From: Cryptomeria japonica
Lineage: Eukaryota; Streptophyta; Pinopsida; Cupressales; Cupressaceae
Reading direction: 5' to 3'
Assembly: GCF_030272615.1 (NCBI RefSeq)
Contig: NC_081413.1
Location: 717,361,867-717,425,866, forward strand
DNA: 64,000 bases
Within the stretch, counting starts at the first letter, position 1. Each line of letters opens with the position of its first letter. A program made the translations under genes and the position numbers. Of this stretch, positions 46,670 to 57,394 are shown piece by piece. The notes under the pieces are model-generated. The model was not told the DNA's origin. It worked only from the letters and a program-made list of their open reading frames with translations, and did no database searches.

Positions 46670-47725
46670 CTACTTTCCTTTCTCATTATCTTTATCTTTT
46701 CTAGCCGGTTGAGTCTTGCTTCTACAATACTTAGCAATATGACTTTTTTTTACATGTATAACATGTAACATTGTTCTTTTGAATTTCTTTGACATATCTG
46801 GTTCCATTCCTTGACATACAATGATTAGAAAAATGTCCAAACTTTCCACATGCATGACATTTAACATTCATTATGCAATCTTCTGATCTATGACCATATT
46901 TCTTGCAATTTGTGCATTGACCGGGAACAAAATTGTAGTTTTGATTTTCTTTATTTATACATTGTTTAGCAATATGCCCAAATTTATTGAAAACAAAACA
47001 TCTACCATTGAATTTATAAGCATTAGATTACCTTATCGATTTCCTCTATTCTGATGAGTTCTGCATACCAATTGTTTGATCTTCATTTGCAATACCGAAG
47101 CTTTCACCTTGTACAAATCCAAGTCCTCTAGAATCATCAATCTATCTTTGTCTTTTCAATAAGTCATCCAATTGTGTAGCACCAATCCTGAATTTTTCTT
47201 TATACTCACTTGCAGTAGTCAGATTATCTCTTAGAGTAGTTATTTGTCTTTCAAGTTCTTGTTCATTGTTCTGGGAGTGTGTTAAATCAGTTCTCAACAG
47301 ATTATTCTCATGAGCCAATCTGCCACATTCATCAAATTTGATCTTCAGAGATATAACAAGATTATCTTCCTTCTTCTTTCTATCCTCAATATCTTTTGAT
47401 AACCTCATGGTTAGATCTTGCATTTCATTCTTCATGAGCATGCTTGCTTGACATAGTTTCTGACATTGTTCCTTAAGTGCATTCTTCTCCTCATCATCCA
47501 GGTTTTGCAAAAGTTATTTTCTCTTGGCTTGAGTTGATAATACCTTTCTTGTAGGATAAGGATGAATTCATTAACATAATTCAATTCATCTTGCAATTTC
47601 AAGTTCTTTATCCTTTTAGCATCATAATCCTCAAGAGTCATCTCAAGTTGGTTTTCCATATCCATGTTCAAACATTCCAGTTTCAGGATCTTCCTCAAGC
47701 TGTTAAACTTCTTCTGAGTTACTAG
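46670..47725 (-). pseudogene. Element A gag: coiled coil plus several zinc knuckles
   Basis: Just after the primer site, the minus strand encodes a long coiled coil (MDMENQLEMTLEDYDAKRIK; then, from 47510, LDDEEKNALKEQCQKLCQAS and EQELERQITTLRDNL). A GLGFVQGES phrase follows. Then come four knuckle-like units in shifting frames: a degenerate CFVFNKFGHIAKQC, CTNCKKYGHRSEDC, CHACGKFGHFSNHC and a last CYTCKKSHIAKYC. It lacks the usual gag N-terminal UBN2 domain, so it corresponds to the C-terminal half of H-type gag. Stops and frameshifts are present. Confidence 0.75.
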
Positions 47726-47737
47726 GCTCTGATACCA
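47726..47737 (-). other. Element A primer-binding site (initiator tRNA-Met)
   Basis: Minus-strand TGGTATCAGAGC, two bases from the LTR end. Confidence 0.9.
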
Positions 47738-47739
47738 AT

Positions 47740-48629
47740 TGTTGGGATCAAAGAACACTGAGAGGGGGGTGAATCAGTGTTCTTCCAATATGATAAGATT
47801 TAATCCTTTTATACCATACACATATAAACTGATAAACAAATAAACACATAACAAGAAGCAAATAAACCATTCACATAAATGAACAACATAACACATATAA
47901 TTTATACGTGGAGAACCTCAAAGAGGAAACACCATGGTGGGATTTGTGACCCACAATATTAGTTCACTCGCCATATGAAAAGATATTACATATAATGGGG
48001 GCTTGTACATGCAGGAAGGCACACTACCTCGAACATACTGCTCATCACTAAAGAGCCTCATTGACCACAAGCTTTTTGCTAAAGTAAAATACTAAAAATG
48101 AACTCAAGAATGCATCTTCTATGCCAAATAGAGTTCTGGTTCTAGGTCTACTCTGTACTAGTACATAAACCCTAGACACTACTACCAATATCTCTTCTCC
48201 TCCAAGAATGTTTTCCAAGCTATCTACAAATCATTGCAAGATATAACATTTTCATACAAAATGATATTCATACATATACTTCGCATTATACAGCTCTACG
48301 GTATATACTCCTATATCCATATCATGTTTATATTTCAAAATGATGTAGTAGACTAACCTATATACCCATTACAAACAATATGCCTTATGTCGGCTTACAA
48401 TACATTATAAAAAGATATTAAATGTTGGCCTCGACAATAATTACAAAATAATTTATTAAATAAATCTTCCTTGATATCGGCTTCCTTGAAGTATTGATGT
48501 CATTGTCGGTGTCGGTGTTGGTGTAGCCCTGAATGTTCCAAAGCTGTTGTCTGTTGGTATATGACTTCCATCTAATCTTGTTGCCATCAATGACAACAAA
48601 ATGAATCCAATGAGTGTCAATTGCCAACA
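47740..48629 (-). repeat. Element A 5' LTR
   Basis: 890 bp. On the minus strand it starts TGTTGGCAATTGACACTC and ends GATCCCAACA. The reversed 3'-end motif GAGAGGGGGGTGAATCAGTG and a GAGGAAACACCATGGTGGG block mark U5. Confidence 0.88.
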
Positions 48630-48634
48630 TAGAC

Positions 48635-49211
48635 AATTGTATGAAATGCTTCCTTCTAGTATGTATTTGGTATGCTAGCCTCATTCAACATTGTTCTAGC
48701 CATTTCCTTCATTGTCCCATTCTTCCTTTTTGCCACACCATTTTGTTGTGGTGTTCTTGCTACTGAATATTGTCTCTAGATTCCTTGTTTCTCACAGTAG
48801 TCAATAAATTCATTTGAAGAATATTCTCCACCCCAGCCTAATCTTAAATACTTTAACCGGTGTCTAGTGTCATTTTCAACTATCCTTCTAAAAATATTGA
48901 ATCTTTCAAATTCCTATGATTTTTCATGCAAAAATGTCACCCAAGTCATCCTTGAGTAGTCAGAAATGAATAGCATGAAGTATCTCTCACTGGTCAGAGC
49001 CCTTTTCCTTGTTGGTCTACACAAATCTATATGTACTAACTCAAGAGGTCTTGAGGTATTATACTCTTTTGTTTTGCAACTCACATTGATTTGTTTTCCT
49101 CTAATGCATTCATCACAAAAGGTACTTGTTGGTTTAGTTATTTGTGGAGTATTTCTCACATACCGGTTTTTACTTATCTTCACTAGATTATCAAAATTCA
49201 CATGACCTAAT
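48635..49211 (-). pseudogene. Element H integrase, N-terminal and catalytic part
   Basis: Between the insertions of A and G. From the right: GHVNFDNLVKISKNRYVRN, CDECIRGKQ (rest of the zinc finger), PLELVHIDLCRPTR (first Asp), MLFISDYSRMTWVTFLHEKS, then in other frames the DDE core and RTPQQNGVAKRKNGT. The catalytic Glu normally found in the NGVxER phrase reads Lys. The reading frame is broken before the core. Confidence 0.85.
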
Positions 49212-49253
49212 TGTTAGTTCATATTTGCTTCGGATCTGCTTGAAACCCTAACA
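49212..49253 (+). repeat. Copia G 5' LTR remnant (42 bp)
   Basis: Equals the last 42 bp of the 3' LTR (53619-53660) apart from one base. The missing 282 bp were lost exactly between two copies of TAATTGTT. Confidence 0.88.
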
Positions 49254-49313
49254 ATTGGTATCAAAGCGAGGTTTTCTATAAATTGGCAGGTCTTTCAAAT
49301 TTGAGTGGGAGCA

Positions 49314-50125
49314 ATGGAGGATTCCAAATTCAAGGTTGAAAAGTTTAACGGCTAGAATTATCAGTTATGGAAAATGCAGATGGAGGATTACCTGTATCAA
49401 AAAGATTTGTGGCGGCCATTGGAAGGAAAGGCAAAGAAACTAACCATAATATCAGATGAAGAGTGGGACATTTCAGATAGAAAGGCACTGGGATCCATTC
49501 GATTGTGCCTTGCATCGTCTGTAGCATTCAATATAACAGAAGCAAAAATGACTATAGATTTGATGGCAACATTGGCTAAGTTGTATGAGAAACCCTCGGC
49601 TTCGAATAAGGTATTTCTTATGAAGCGTTTGTTTAATTTGAAAATGAGTGAGGGAGGATCTGTAGCAGAGCACTTAAATGAATTTAATACAATTACTAGT
49701 CAATTGTCTTTGGTAAAAACTTACCTTTGTAGAAGAGGTTAGGGCTCTCTTGATTTTATGTTCTTTGCCAGAAAGCTAGAATAGCTTGGTTATGGCTGTA
49801 AGTAACTCTGTCTCTGCTAAAAATACTTTGGTATTTGATGATATTGTTGGTGTTATCCTAAGCGAGGAAATGCGAAGGAAAAGCACAGGTGAGACTCCAA
49901 TATCATTGGGTAGTGTTTTGAATGTGGAGAATAGAGGAAGATCAAAGGAAAGAGGAAAAGGCCCTGGGAATGAGAAGTCATGAGGGAAGTCAAAGAAAGG
50001 ATGCTCTCAATCTAGAGGAAAGAAAGATTGCTGGTACTACAAAAAGCCTGGTCATCTAAAGAAAGACTATTGGTCTCAGAAAAACAAAGAACGAGACAAA
50101 AATGAAAATGACAGTAAGGAAGCTA
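49314..50125 (+). pseudogene. Copia G gag
   Basis: ATG 49314 begins MEDSKFKVEKFNG, then an in-frame TAG, then NYQLWKMQMEDYLYQKDLW. The UBN2-type core follows (LYEKPSASNKVFLMKRLFNL, SVAEHLNEFNTI). A frameshift near 49725 moves to RALLILCSLPES-stop-NSLVMAVS, then to EEMRRKSTGE and a basic region. The zinc knuckle is spoiled: CWYYKKPGHLKKDYW, where two of the three expected Cys codons read Tyr. Confidence 0.88.
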
Positions 50126-50277
50126 ATATTGCAAGTAATACTTTACAAGATGCTTTAATCTTATGTTTGGATAATGTTAATGATTCCTGGGTAATAGATT
50201 CTGGGGCTTCATTTCATGCCACACCCCATAGAAAATATATTCTAGATTATGTTCAAGGTGATTTTGGATAGGTATAT

Positions 50278-51480
50278 TTGGGTGATGATGAGCCCTATCA
50301 AATTGTTGGAAAAGGAAAGATAAAGATCAAGTTTCAGAATGATAATGACTGGTTTCTGCAGGAGGTAAGACATGTTCCTAATTTAAGAAGAAATTTAATT
50401 TCTGGAGGGCAACTAGGTAGTGAAGGTTGCATAGTTACCTTCTTAGATAGTATGTGGAAGGTCACTAAAGGATCATTAGTAGTAGCTAAAGGTGCGAAGG
50501 TAGGCACATTATTTCTATGTACTGGTAACACTTACTCTACCTTAGCTGCTATAGATAAAGTTACTGCAGGGACAACAACAATAAATGTTGCAAGAACAGA
50601 TTCGATAATGTGGCACCATAGGCTTGGGCACATGAGTGAGAAAGGGATGAAAATCCTTCACTCCAAAAATCTATTGCAAGGACTAAAGAAGATTGATTTA
50701 GAGTTCTGTGAAAATTGTGTTTATGGTAAACAGAAAAGAGTCAGATTTCTCAAGGTTGGGAAAGAGAAGAAGAGTGAGAAGTTAGAGCTTGTACATTTAG
50801 ATGTATGGGGACCAGCTCAGGTATCATCTCTTGGTGGCTCTTGTTATTATGTTATTTTTATTAATGACTCAACCAAAAAAACATGGGTAGATTTCCTAAA
50901 ACAAAAATTAGATGTTTTTGAAACTTTTAAGAAATGGAAAGCTTTGGTTGAGAATGAGACAGGGAAAAAGTTGAAGTGTCTCAGATCGGATAATGGAGGT
51001 GAGTATTGCAGCAAAGCATTTGAAGATTACTGTTCCTTAAATGGGATTCGAAAGCAGAAGATAGTTCCAGGAACTCCACAAGAAAATGGTGTGTCAAAGA
51101 GAATGAATAGGACCATCATGGAACATGCGAGGAGCATGAGATTGCATGCTAGATTGCCCTTACACTTTTGGGCAGATGTTGTACATACTGTTGTCTATTT
51201 GATAAATAGAGGACCTTCAACCCCTTTCGATGGTGGTATTCCAGAGGAGGCATGGACTGGTAAAAAGGTAAATTATTCTTTTCTAAAAACTTTTGGTTGT
51301 GAAGCTTTTGTCCATGTTGATAAAGAAAACAGAACCAAGCTTGATGCTAAATCTCAGAAATGTACCTTCATTGGATATGGGATAGATCAATATGGCTATC
51401 GGTTATGGGATTTCAAAAATAAGAAAATAATTAGAAGTAGAGATTTTATATTCAATGAGAAGGTTATGTATAAAGAATAG
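50278..51480 (+). CDS. Copia G protease end and integrase (open frame, catalytic Glu lost)
   Basis: Open for 400 codons. It opens after a stop near 50270 and is not a natural start; the protease site (WVIDSGASFHATP, near 50185) lies just upstream in the same polyprotein. Integrase shows the HHCC finger (HHRLGHMSEKG, then CENC at residues 144-147), first Asp at 175 (HLDVWGP) and second at 238 (SDNGGEY). The third acidic position reads Lys at 274 (GVSKRMNR in place of GVAERMNR). The C-terminal GKKVNYSFLKTFGCEAFVHV and FIGYG phrases are typical of Tnt1-like integrases. It ends at TAG 51478-51480. Confidence 0.88.
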   Translation: MGDDEPYQIVGKGKIKIKFQNDNDWFLQEVRHVPNLRRNLISGGQLGSEGCIVTFLDSMWKVTKGSLVVAKGAKVGTLFLCTGNTYSTLAAIDKVTAGTTTINVARTDSIMWHHRLGHMSEKGMKILHSKNLLQGLKKIDLEFCENCVYGKQKRVRFLKVGKEKKSEKLELVHLDVWGPAQVSSLGGSCYYVIFINDSTKKTWVDFLKQKLDVFETFKKWKALVENETGKKLKCLRSDNGGEYCSKAFEDYCSLNGIRKQKIVPGTPQENGVSKRMNRTIMEHARSMRLHARLPLHFWADVVHTVVYLINRGPSTPFDGGIPEEAWTGKKVNYSFLKTFGCEAFVHVDKENRTKLDAKSQKCTFIGYGIDQYGYRLWDFKNKKIIRSRDFIFNEKVMYKE

Positions 51481-53239
51481 ATGCAGGAAAAGAAGCATGA
51501 ACAAGACAAACAAGAATATGTGGTGTTGGATGAGATTCCTGAAAATAAAATGCCATAGGTACCTAATGCTTAGCAACAACAGATTGTCCCACAAACTTCT
51601 ACAAGTGTTAGATGTTCTATGAGGACAAGTAGACCCCTTGAAAGATTTTCTCCTTCTTTGTATTCTATTTTATTAATAGATTCTGGTGAACCAGAAGAAT
51701 ATGAAGAAGCAATGTAGGTGGATGCTAAACAACAGTGGCAGCTAGGCATGAAAGAGGAGATGGACTCCTTGATGAAAAATAAGACTTGGGACTTAGTCCC
51801 TTTACCTACAGAAAAAAGAGCCTTGCCTAACAAATGGGTTTATCGGCTGAAGGAGGAGGAAGGAGGTCAGAAAAGATATAAGGCCAGACTTGTGGTAAAA
51901 GGTTTTGCATAGAAAAAGGGTATAGATTATGATGAAATATTTTCTCCAGTTGTAAAAATGACTTCAAATAGAACTGTACTTAGTCTTGTGGTTGCAGATG
52001 ATTTACAACTTGAACAATTAGATGTCAAAACAACTTTTCTCCATGGAGATTTGGAGGAGGAAATTTACATGTTGCAACCACAAGGATATGAGGTCAAAGG
52101 TAAGGAGAACTTGGTGTGCAGGTTGAAGAAAAGTTTGTATGGCCTAAAGCAAGCACCCTGACAATGGTATTTAAAATTTGATAGTTTCATGGCTGAACAC
52201 AGCTATCATAGATGACATTTTGATCATTGTGTATATTTTAAGAGATTTGATAATGGCAGTTATATTATCCTGTTGCTTTATGTTGATGACATGCTTGTTG
52301 CTGGGTCTAACATGCAACATATAAATGATCTTAAACAGAAATTAGCCAGGTCATTTGCTATGAAGGATTTGGGTGTAGCTAAGCAAATTCTCGGTATGAG
52401 GATTACACAGGACAGGAAAAATAAAACCTTGAATTTGTCCCAAAGTGTATATAAAGAAGGTGTTGAAAAGATTTAACATGCAGGATGCAAAAGCAGTTAG
52501 TACACCTTTGGCTAGTCATTTCAAATTGACTAAGGAGATGTGCCCAAAGGCACAAGAAAAGGTTAATAAAATTTCTAACATCCCATATTCATCAGCTGTT
52601 GGTAGTCTGATGTATGCAATGGTATGCACAAGGCCAGATATTGCACATGTAGTGGGAGTTGTGAGTAGGTTTATGAGTAATCCAGGTATGGAACATTGGA
52701 ATGCTGTGAAATGGATTCTTTGGTATTTGAAAGGAACTACTACGAAGGCATTATGTTTCAAAGGATCTAATGCTACTCTAAGTGGATTTGTTGACTCTGA
52801 TCTGGCAGGTGATATTGATTCACGGAGGAGTACTATAGGGTATGTTTTTACTATAGGGGGAACTGCAGTCAGTTAGGTTTCTAGGCTGCAAAAGGTTGTT
52901 GCACTTTCAACCACTGAAGCTGAGTATGTTGCTACTACAGAAGCCAGCAAGGAGATGATTTGCTTACAATGTTTTCTGGAGGAATTGGGTCAGACACAGG
53001 AGGATAGCCCATTGTATATTGATAGCCAGAGTGCCATTCATCTTGCAAAGAACTCTACTTTTCATTCAAGGACAAAGCACATTCAGCTCAGGTACCATTT
53101 CATTCGGACTGTTTTAGAGGAGGGTCAGTTACGGCTTGAGAAGATTCACACAAGTGATAATCCTATCGATATGTTCACAAAGGCAGTTCCACAAGAGAAG
53201 TTGATTTCTTCATTAGTTTTTGTTGGTCTTCTTGATTGA
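51481..53239 (+). pseudogene. Copia G reverse transcriptase and RNase H
   Basis: RT motifs in order: WQLGMKEEMDSLMKNKTWDL, LPNKWVYRLK, ARLVVKGFA[14 protein letters not shown], [28 protein letters not shown]-stop-QWY, LLYVDDMLVAG (catalytic Asp pair intact, near 52285) and LGMRI. A one-base shift near 52445 precedes the rest. RNase H has the acidic positions DSDLAGD, STTEAEYVA and DSQSAI, then HSRTKHIQLRYHFIR and a DMFTKAVPQEKL end. Stops near 51540, 51570, 51715, 51910, 52160, 52215 and 52875 disable it. Confidence 0.92.
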
Positions 53240-53336
53240 TAATTGTGGAATTTATACCAGTCAAGTCCTAGTGTTTTATCCAGCGGATGTTGCATGTACA
53301 GTGGTGTCATGTAGTATCAGTCTCCAAGTGGGAGAT

Positions 53337-53660
53337 TGTTGAAATGTGGTGATTGATCAGCAAAGTACTATACAAACCAACATTGTAATAAAACCCTAAA
53401 AAGGCCGACTTTGTTTGTTGCCCTAAAAACGCATGTTATAAGCGGCTGGGATGCTTAAGGCATTGTAAGGTTGATGTACTATTTTTGCTGGATAATAAGA
53501 AAGATTGGATGGCTGTGTATGGTGGACGTAACCCATTCTGGGTGAACCACGTTAAATCTCTATGCTATCTGTGTCCTATTTTATTTCTTTATCTTTCATT
53601 TTTAAATCTGCATATAATTGTTAGTTCATATTTGCTTTGGATCTGCTTGAAACCCTAACA
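53337..53660 (+). repeat. Copia G 3' LTR
   Basis: It starts TGTTGAAATGTGG after the tract AAGTGGGAGAT and ends AACCCTAACA; 324 bp. Confidence 0.9.
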
Positions 53661-53665
53661 ATAAT

Positions 53666-54063
53666 CTCTGATGCCACAACTAGCTTTCGTCAACCTATCC
53701 CATCATGCATTGAGACTCATAGAATTTCTTTAGATTGTAGACATTAACATTTGTTCTCTTTTCCTCTAGTACAACCTAACTTGTACTATGTTTTCTTATC
53801 TGACAACCAGTAGAGTCAAATGTGAACTTGTATCCTTTGTAACACATCTAAATTACACTTAACATTTTATGCTTTAGTCCTTCCACATAGTACACATCAT
53901 GAGCCTTGAGCTTTACATCAATATTCAATATACCACGACCCTTAATCTTAATAGAGGAGTTGTCACCAAACCGAACAGAACCACCATTCCAATCATCAAG
54001 CTTGGTAAAAAATTTCTTGTCTCTGGTCATGTGATTTGAGCAGCCACTATCAACTACCCACAA
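53666..54063 (-). pseudogene. Element H protease and start of integrase region
   Basis: The minus frame from 54063 reads WVVDSGCSNHMTRDKKFFTK, then GSVRFGDNSSIKIKGRGI and VYYVEGLKHKMLSV. The aspartic-protease site is in the DSGCSNHM form. After a stop, CYKGYKFTFDSTGCQI leads to LWHQRL at the very edge of Copia G. This is the gag-pre-integrase region of copia. Confidence 0.85.
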
Positions 54064-54165
54064 ATTCTTCCCTTCATCATGTAGAGAAGTCTACACAATC
54101 AATCTTAACACTGTCTTGTTCTTCTCCTTCTCTATCCAAACTCATTTCTCTTCTTTATTCTCTTC

Positions 54166-54856
54166 TTATGTTATCTTGTATTCCAGTTTAGTCTCTATCT
54201 TCTGATCCAATACTGATTTCTTTTGCTTGCCAGTTCTCAGCTTACAATGCCTTGCTATGTGACCAAAATTTTGACACTTGTAACATTTTACATTAGCATT
54301 GAAGGATGTATCCAAAGCATTCTTGTAGGACATCTGCACATTTCTCCTACACTCATAACTCATATGACCAAACTCAATGCAATTATAACATGTGACATTT
54401 GTACATTGTAATACAGAAAATGAGTTTCTACTCTCAAAACTGGGGTTTACATTCATTTTCCTACAATCTGCCATTCTATGACTGAACTTATTACACTGGT
54501 GACAATAACCATAAAAGTTTGGAACATACCAGTTAGATTGTCTTGGTCCTATAAACGACTGCCTCACCGAGCGTCTTCCTTTCATGCTGCTAACTCTGGT
54601 GAATCCTTCATGATCATCTCTTGTATTTCTCTTTGGATTTGCATGTCGGTGCATTGAGTATGGTCTCTGGTTCATTGATTATGTATATAGGTTTGTATGA
54701 TGGTTCTTAGCAGCATCTGCATATGTCTTCTTACCAGAATATTTTATTATCATGAATGTCTTCTTCTCTTCACCTTCATTTGAAGAAGTAAACAGTATCT
54801 CCTTACTGGATATATCTTTTCTATTTGAACTTTGACCCTCTTCAAATCCTAAGCCA
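54166..54856 (-). pseudogene. Element H gag, C-terminal half with three zinc knuckles
   Basis: From the edge of element F: GLGFEEGQSSNRKDISSKEI, TYADAAKNHH, a stop, then a 169-codon open piece. Knuckles are CHQCNKFSHRMADC, CYNCIEFGHMSYEC and CYKCQNFGHIARHC. All three keep CCHC spacing (CX2CX4HX4C). Most copia gags have one knuckle; with the one at 59500 this gag has four. Confidence 0.85.
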
Positions 54857-54861
54857 CCAGT

Positions 54862-55669
54862 TGTTAGGATTCCCACAGATACTGAGCGAGGGGGGTGAAT
54901 CAGTATCTAACCAGTGATAAGAATTTCTTAAGTTAAAACATGCAGAACATAAAATAGCAGTAAACCGGTATGCAAGAATTAATGCAATAAATAGAATCAG
55001 AAACATCCACATGAAAAGAACACCATAACACAAGATGTTTAACGAGGAAACCCAGTGTGGGAAAAACCTCGGTGGGATTTGTGACCCACAATATTCACTC
55101 ACTGGCCAATAAGAGAATATTACTTACAATAGGGGCCTGCACATGCAGGAAGGCCAACTACCTAGAGCTCACTGCTCAATGAGAAGTCACACAGACTTAT
55201 AATGAGGATTATACTAATCCAATGACTTGTATTGCTTTACAATAACATCTCCAATGCTAGATTCAGTACCAGTTCTAACTCCGTTCTTTACATGTACCCT
55301 TGACCTATAATTCGCACATTAGGTCTGCCTAATAATTTTCTTTATGTTTGCTACATTATCTCTCTAAATGTCTACAATGATCTCCTTTATATACAAGAGT
55401 CATTTTACAATTTGCCAAGTCGGCTTACAATAATAGACAAAATATTACATATCAAAAGTCCTATCAGCCTCTATGCCAGTATACATCTTTTCTTCTGTGC
55501 TGGTGTCGGTGCCGGTGTAGAGTGATCTTGTTGATGCCGGTGTACTGTCTTGCTTGTGTAATGTTTTTCCGGTATGATGTCTTACCGGTGCCATAGGTTT
55601 GCAAGGTTTCCATCAATGACAAAACCTTCAATCACATACAATGTCTCATTGGAGTGTCCATATGCCAAC
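54862..55669 (-). repeat. Element F 3' LTR
   Basis: On the minus strand it starts TGTTGGCATATGGACACTCC and ends GTGGGAATCCTAACA. A TATA box (TATATAAAG, minus) lies at about 55393-55385. Confidence 0.88.
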
Positions 55670-56117
55670 AATCTCCCCCTTTTGAATTGATGGCAACACT
55701 CATGAGAAATTTCAAAAAGTGTCTAAAATGTGTAGTCCAAAAATTTTACCAAAAAGAATGTTTACAAAAAATATGAAGGGCTCCCCTTGAGCATATGATT
55801 CCTGTCTTTGAACTTTCTCATCCTACTACTCCCCCTTTGGCATCAATGAAAAAGGTTGTCAAGATGTTAGTAGAGTTTGTAGTTACATCTGTCCATATCC
55901 TCAACCCTGTAGTTGGGTAGTTATTATCTGAAAAAGATCGCCCAAAATTAAGTTTATACTATCCATAAAATTTTTGCTATCTTTTATTGTTGTTTCAGTC
56001 CTCTTCACAGTACTGGTGAGATGATGCAATTACTCTGTTGGTGTTTTACTTCCCTGTGCTAATGCCTCTGAGATTTCCTTCCGCAGAGATGATAGATAGT
56101 CCAATCTTGGACTCAGT
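55670..56117 (-). other. Element F 3' untranslated region with doubled polypurine tract
   Basis: AAAAGGGGGAGAT touches the LTR and CCAAAGGGGGAGTAG lies about 155 bp upstream. Between them is a decayed continuation of ORF2 with many stops. Confidence 0.6.
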
Positions 56118-57353
56118 TTAGATCTCAAGTGTTTTGCCTTGTTTATTATTCTCTCTTTCCTGTTTAAGCAATTCTTCCTCAAAATTTGCTAACTTATCTT
56201 CTAAAATAGATAGTGAATCTGATGAGTTGACAAAATTGTCTGCAAGCTTATTTATCTCATCCCATGTCTTGCTTATTTTCTTGTCAATATCTATAGTCAA
56301 GAAGTTTGTTTTGCATGTGTCTTTATACAGATTTTTATACTCTTTCAACAAACTACATAGTTCTGGTAGAAGTGTGCCAAAGTCTCTATTACACTTCTTT
56401 ATTTCTTCATCAAAGAATTTTTGTTTCTCCTTTTCTACCATGTCCTTTACTGATTCTTCCTTTATTTTCTCAATATTTCCAGAAATGTATCTACATAATG
56501 TATCCAACTATCTTAAAGAATCTTTATTATCTATATTACAATCAAGAGCAATTATCTTCAAAATTGGTATTGAATCATCTATTGCTTTATAAGCTTGTGA
56601 ACTGCAGTCAGTTATTTTCTTAATGGATCCAAGTAATACCTCAGTCACATTAGTTGACTTGAATGTTGATGATGATCCAAGAGTTCGAGTGCCGGTGGAA
56701 ATAACCATGCTTGTATTGACCTCTAGCAGGTTAGTTTGTGTTTGTATTTCTTTTAGTACTGGTTTTCCTGCTTCATTGCTTATCGGTGGCATTGTTTCCT
56801 TGTGAGCCTATTCTGGAGATTTTAGCTCTATTGGTTTCTTTGTTTGTGCCTCAGATTCCACCTTTTTCCCTGTATCCTCTACCGGTTGCTCTATATCTCC
56901 TGTTACCAGAGGCTCTTTAGCCATATCTAACTTTTTAGTTGTATCTTTATCAACTGTTATGTTGATCATTTGGGTATCAACATTTACAGTGTATAGGACT
57001 TCAGGATTTGGATTGCTATCCTCTACATCCATGCTTTCTGCTGCCGGTTGGTTTTTAGTGGTTGTAATTTTTACAGGTGGAGGTAGGTTGTCTTTAACCT
57101 TTATGCTTGGAGGTCCACCAACTTTGCCTTTCCCTTTATCCTTATCCTTCTGATATACCTTAATAGGCTTGGGATTCCTATATTCTTCTTGTTTTTCCTT
57201 TTCAACCAAGAATATGTCCCAACCATCTTCTATTTCCTCGGTAACTTTTGTAACTCTTCCTGCCATCAATGAAATATGCCGGTGTGCAGTGGAGAAAACT
57301 GTTTGGTTTGCCTGAGCAATTAGATCATCTATTTCCTTCCTCTGTGATCTCAT
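56118..57353 (-). pseudogene. Element F ORF2 (homologue of A ORF2, unknown function)
   Basis: One frame of 412 codons from ATG 57353 (MRSQRKEIDDLIAQANQT) with only two stops, at 56808 and 56508. The landmark HISLMAGRVTKVTEEIEDGW matches ISLMMGRVNEVINETSNGW in element A. Then come a Lys/Pro-rich linker (KDKDKGKGKVGGP), a Val/Asp/Thr-rich stretch and coiled coils (ESVKDMVEKEKQKFFDEEIK, DKLANFEEELLKQERENN). It lacks the N-terminal 400 residues present in A. No catalytic motif is recognised. Confidence 0.72.
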
Positions 57354-57394
57354 TTAGCAAAATGTCCAATCTTGTTACATGCATAACAAGTTAC

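Larger units (their letters stand above)
21999..48629 (-). mobile_element. Element A: non-autonomous copia-like element inside H integrase
   Basis: LTR ends TGTTGGGATC at 21999 and TTGCCAACA at 48629 are flanked by a perfect duplication TAGAC (21994-21998 and 48630-48634). The host integrase text resumes across it (FHTIVYV, then the continuation TVYTLNQVQLRVN). A carries, on the minus strand, an initiator-Met primer site (47737-47726), a coiled-coil gag with several zinc knuckles, a long ORF2 of unknown function and a purine tract. No RT or integrase belongs to it. Removing three internal insertions (gypsy, B, solo LTR) leaves about 6.8 kb. Confidence 0.88.
49212..53660 (+). mobile_element. 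Copia G: Tnt1/Tork-like element with a truncated 5' LTR
   Basis: Order from the left: a 42-bp LTR remnant, primer site TGGTATCAAAGC (49256-49267), gag, protease, integrase, RT, RNase H, purine tract and a 324-bp 3' LTR (53337-53660). The flanks CTAAT (49207-49211) and ATAAT (53661-53665) are near-identical target copies, and host H text (LWHQRL/GHVNFDNL) joins across. It is the only element here with a complete set of domains in one block. At least ten stops or frameshifts disable it. Confidence 0.92.

Noticed and set aside
21999-48629. Element A as an autonomous copia because RT and integrase text lies next to it
   Set aside because: The integrase and RT pieces lie outside its LTRs and belong to H. 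Nothing within A apart from nested insertions has pol motifs.
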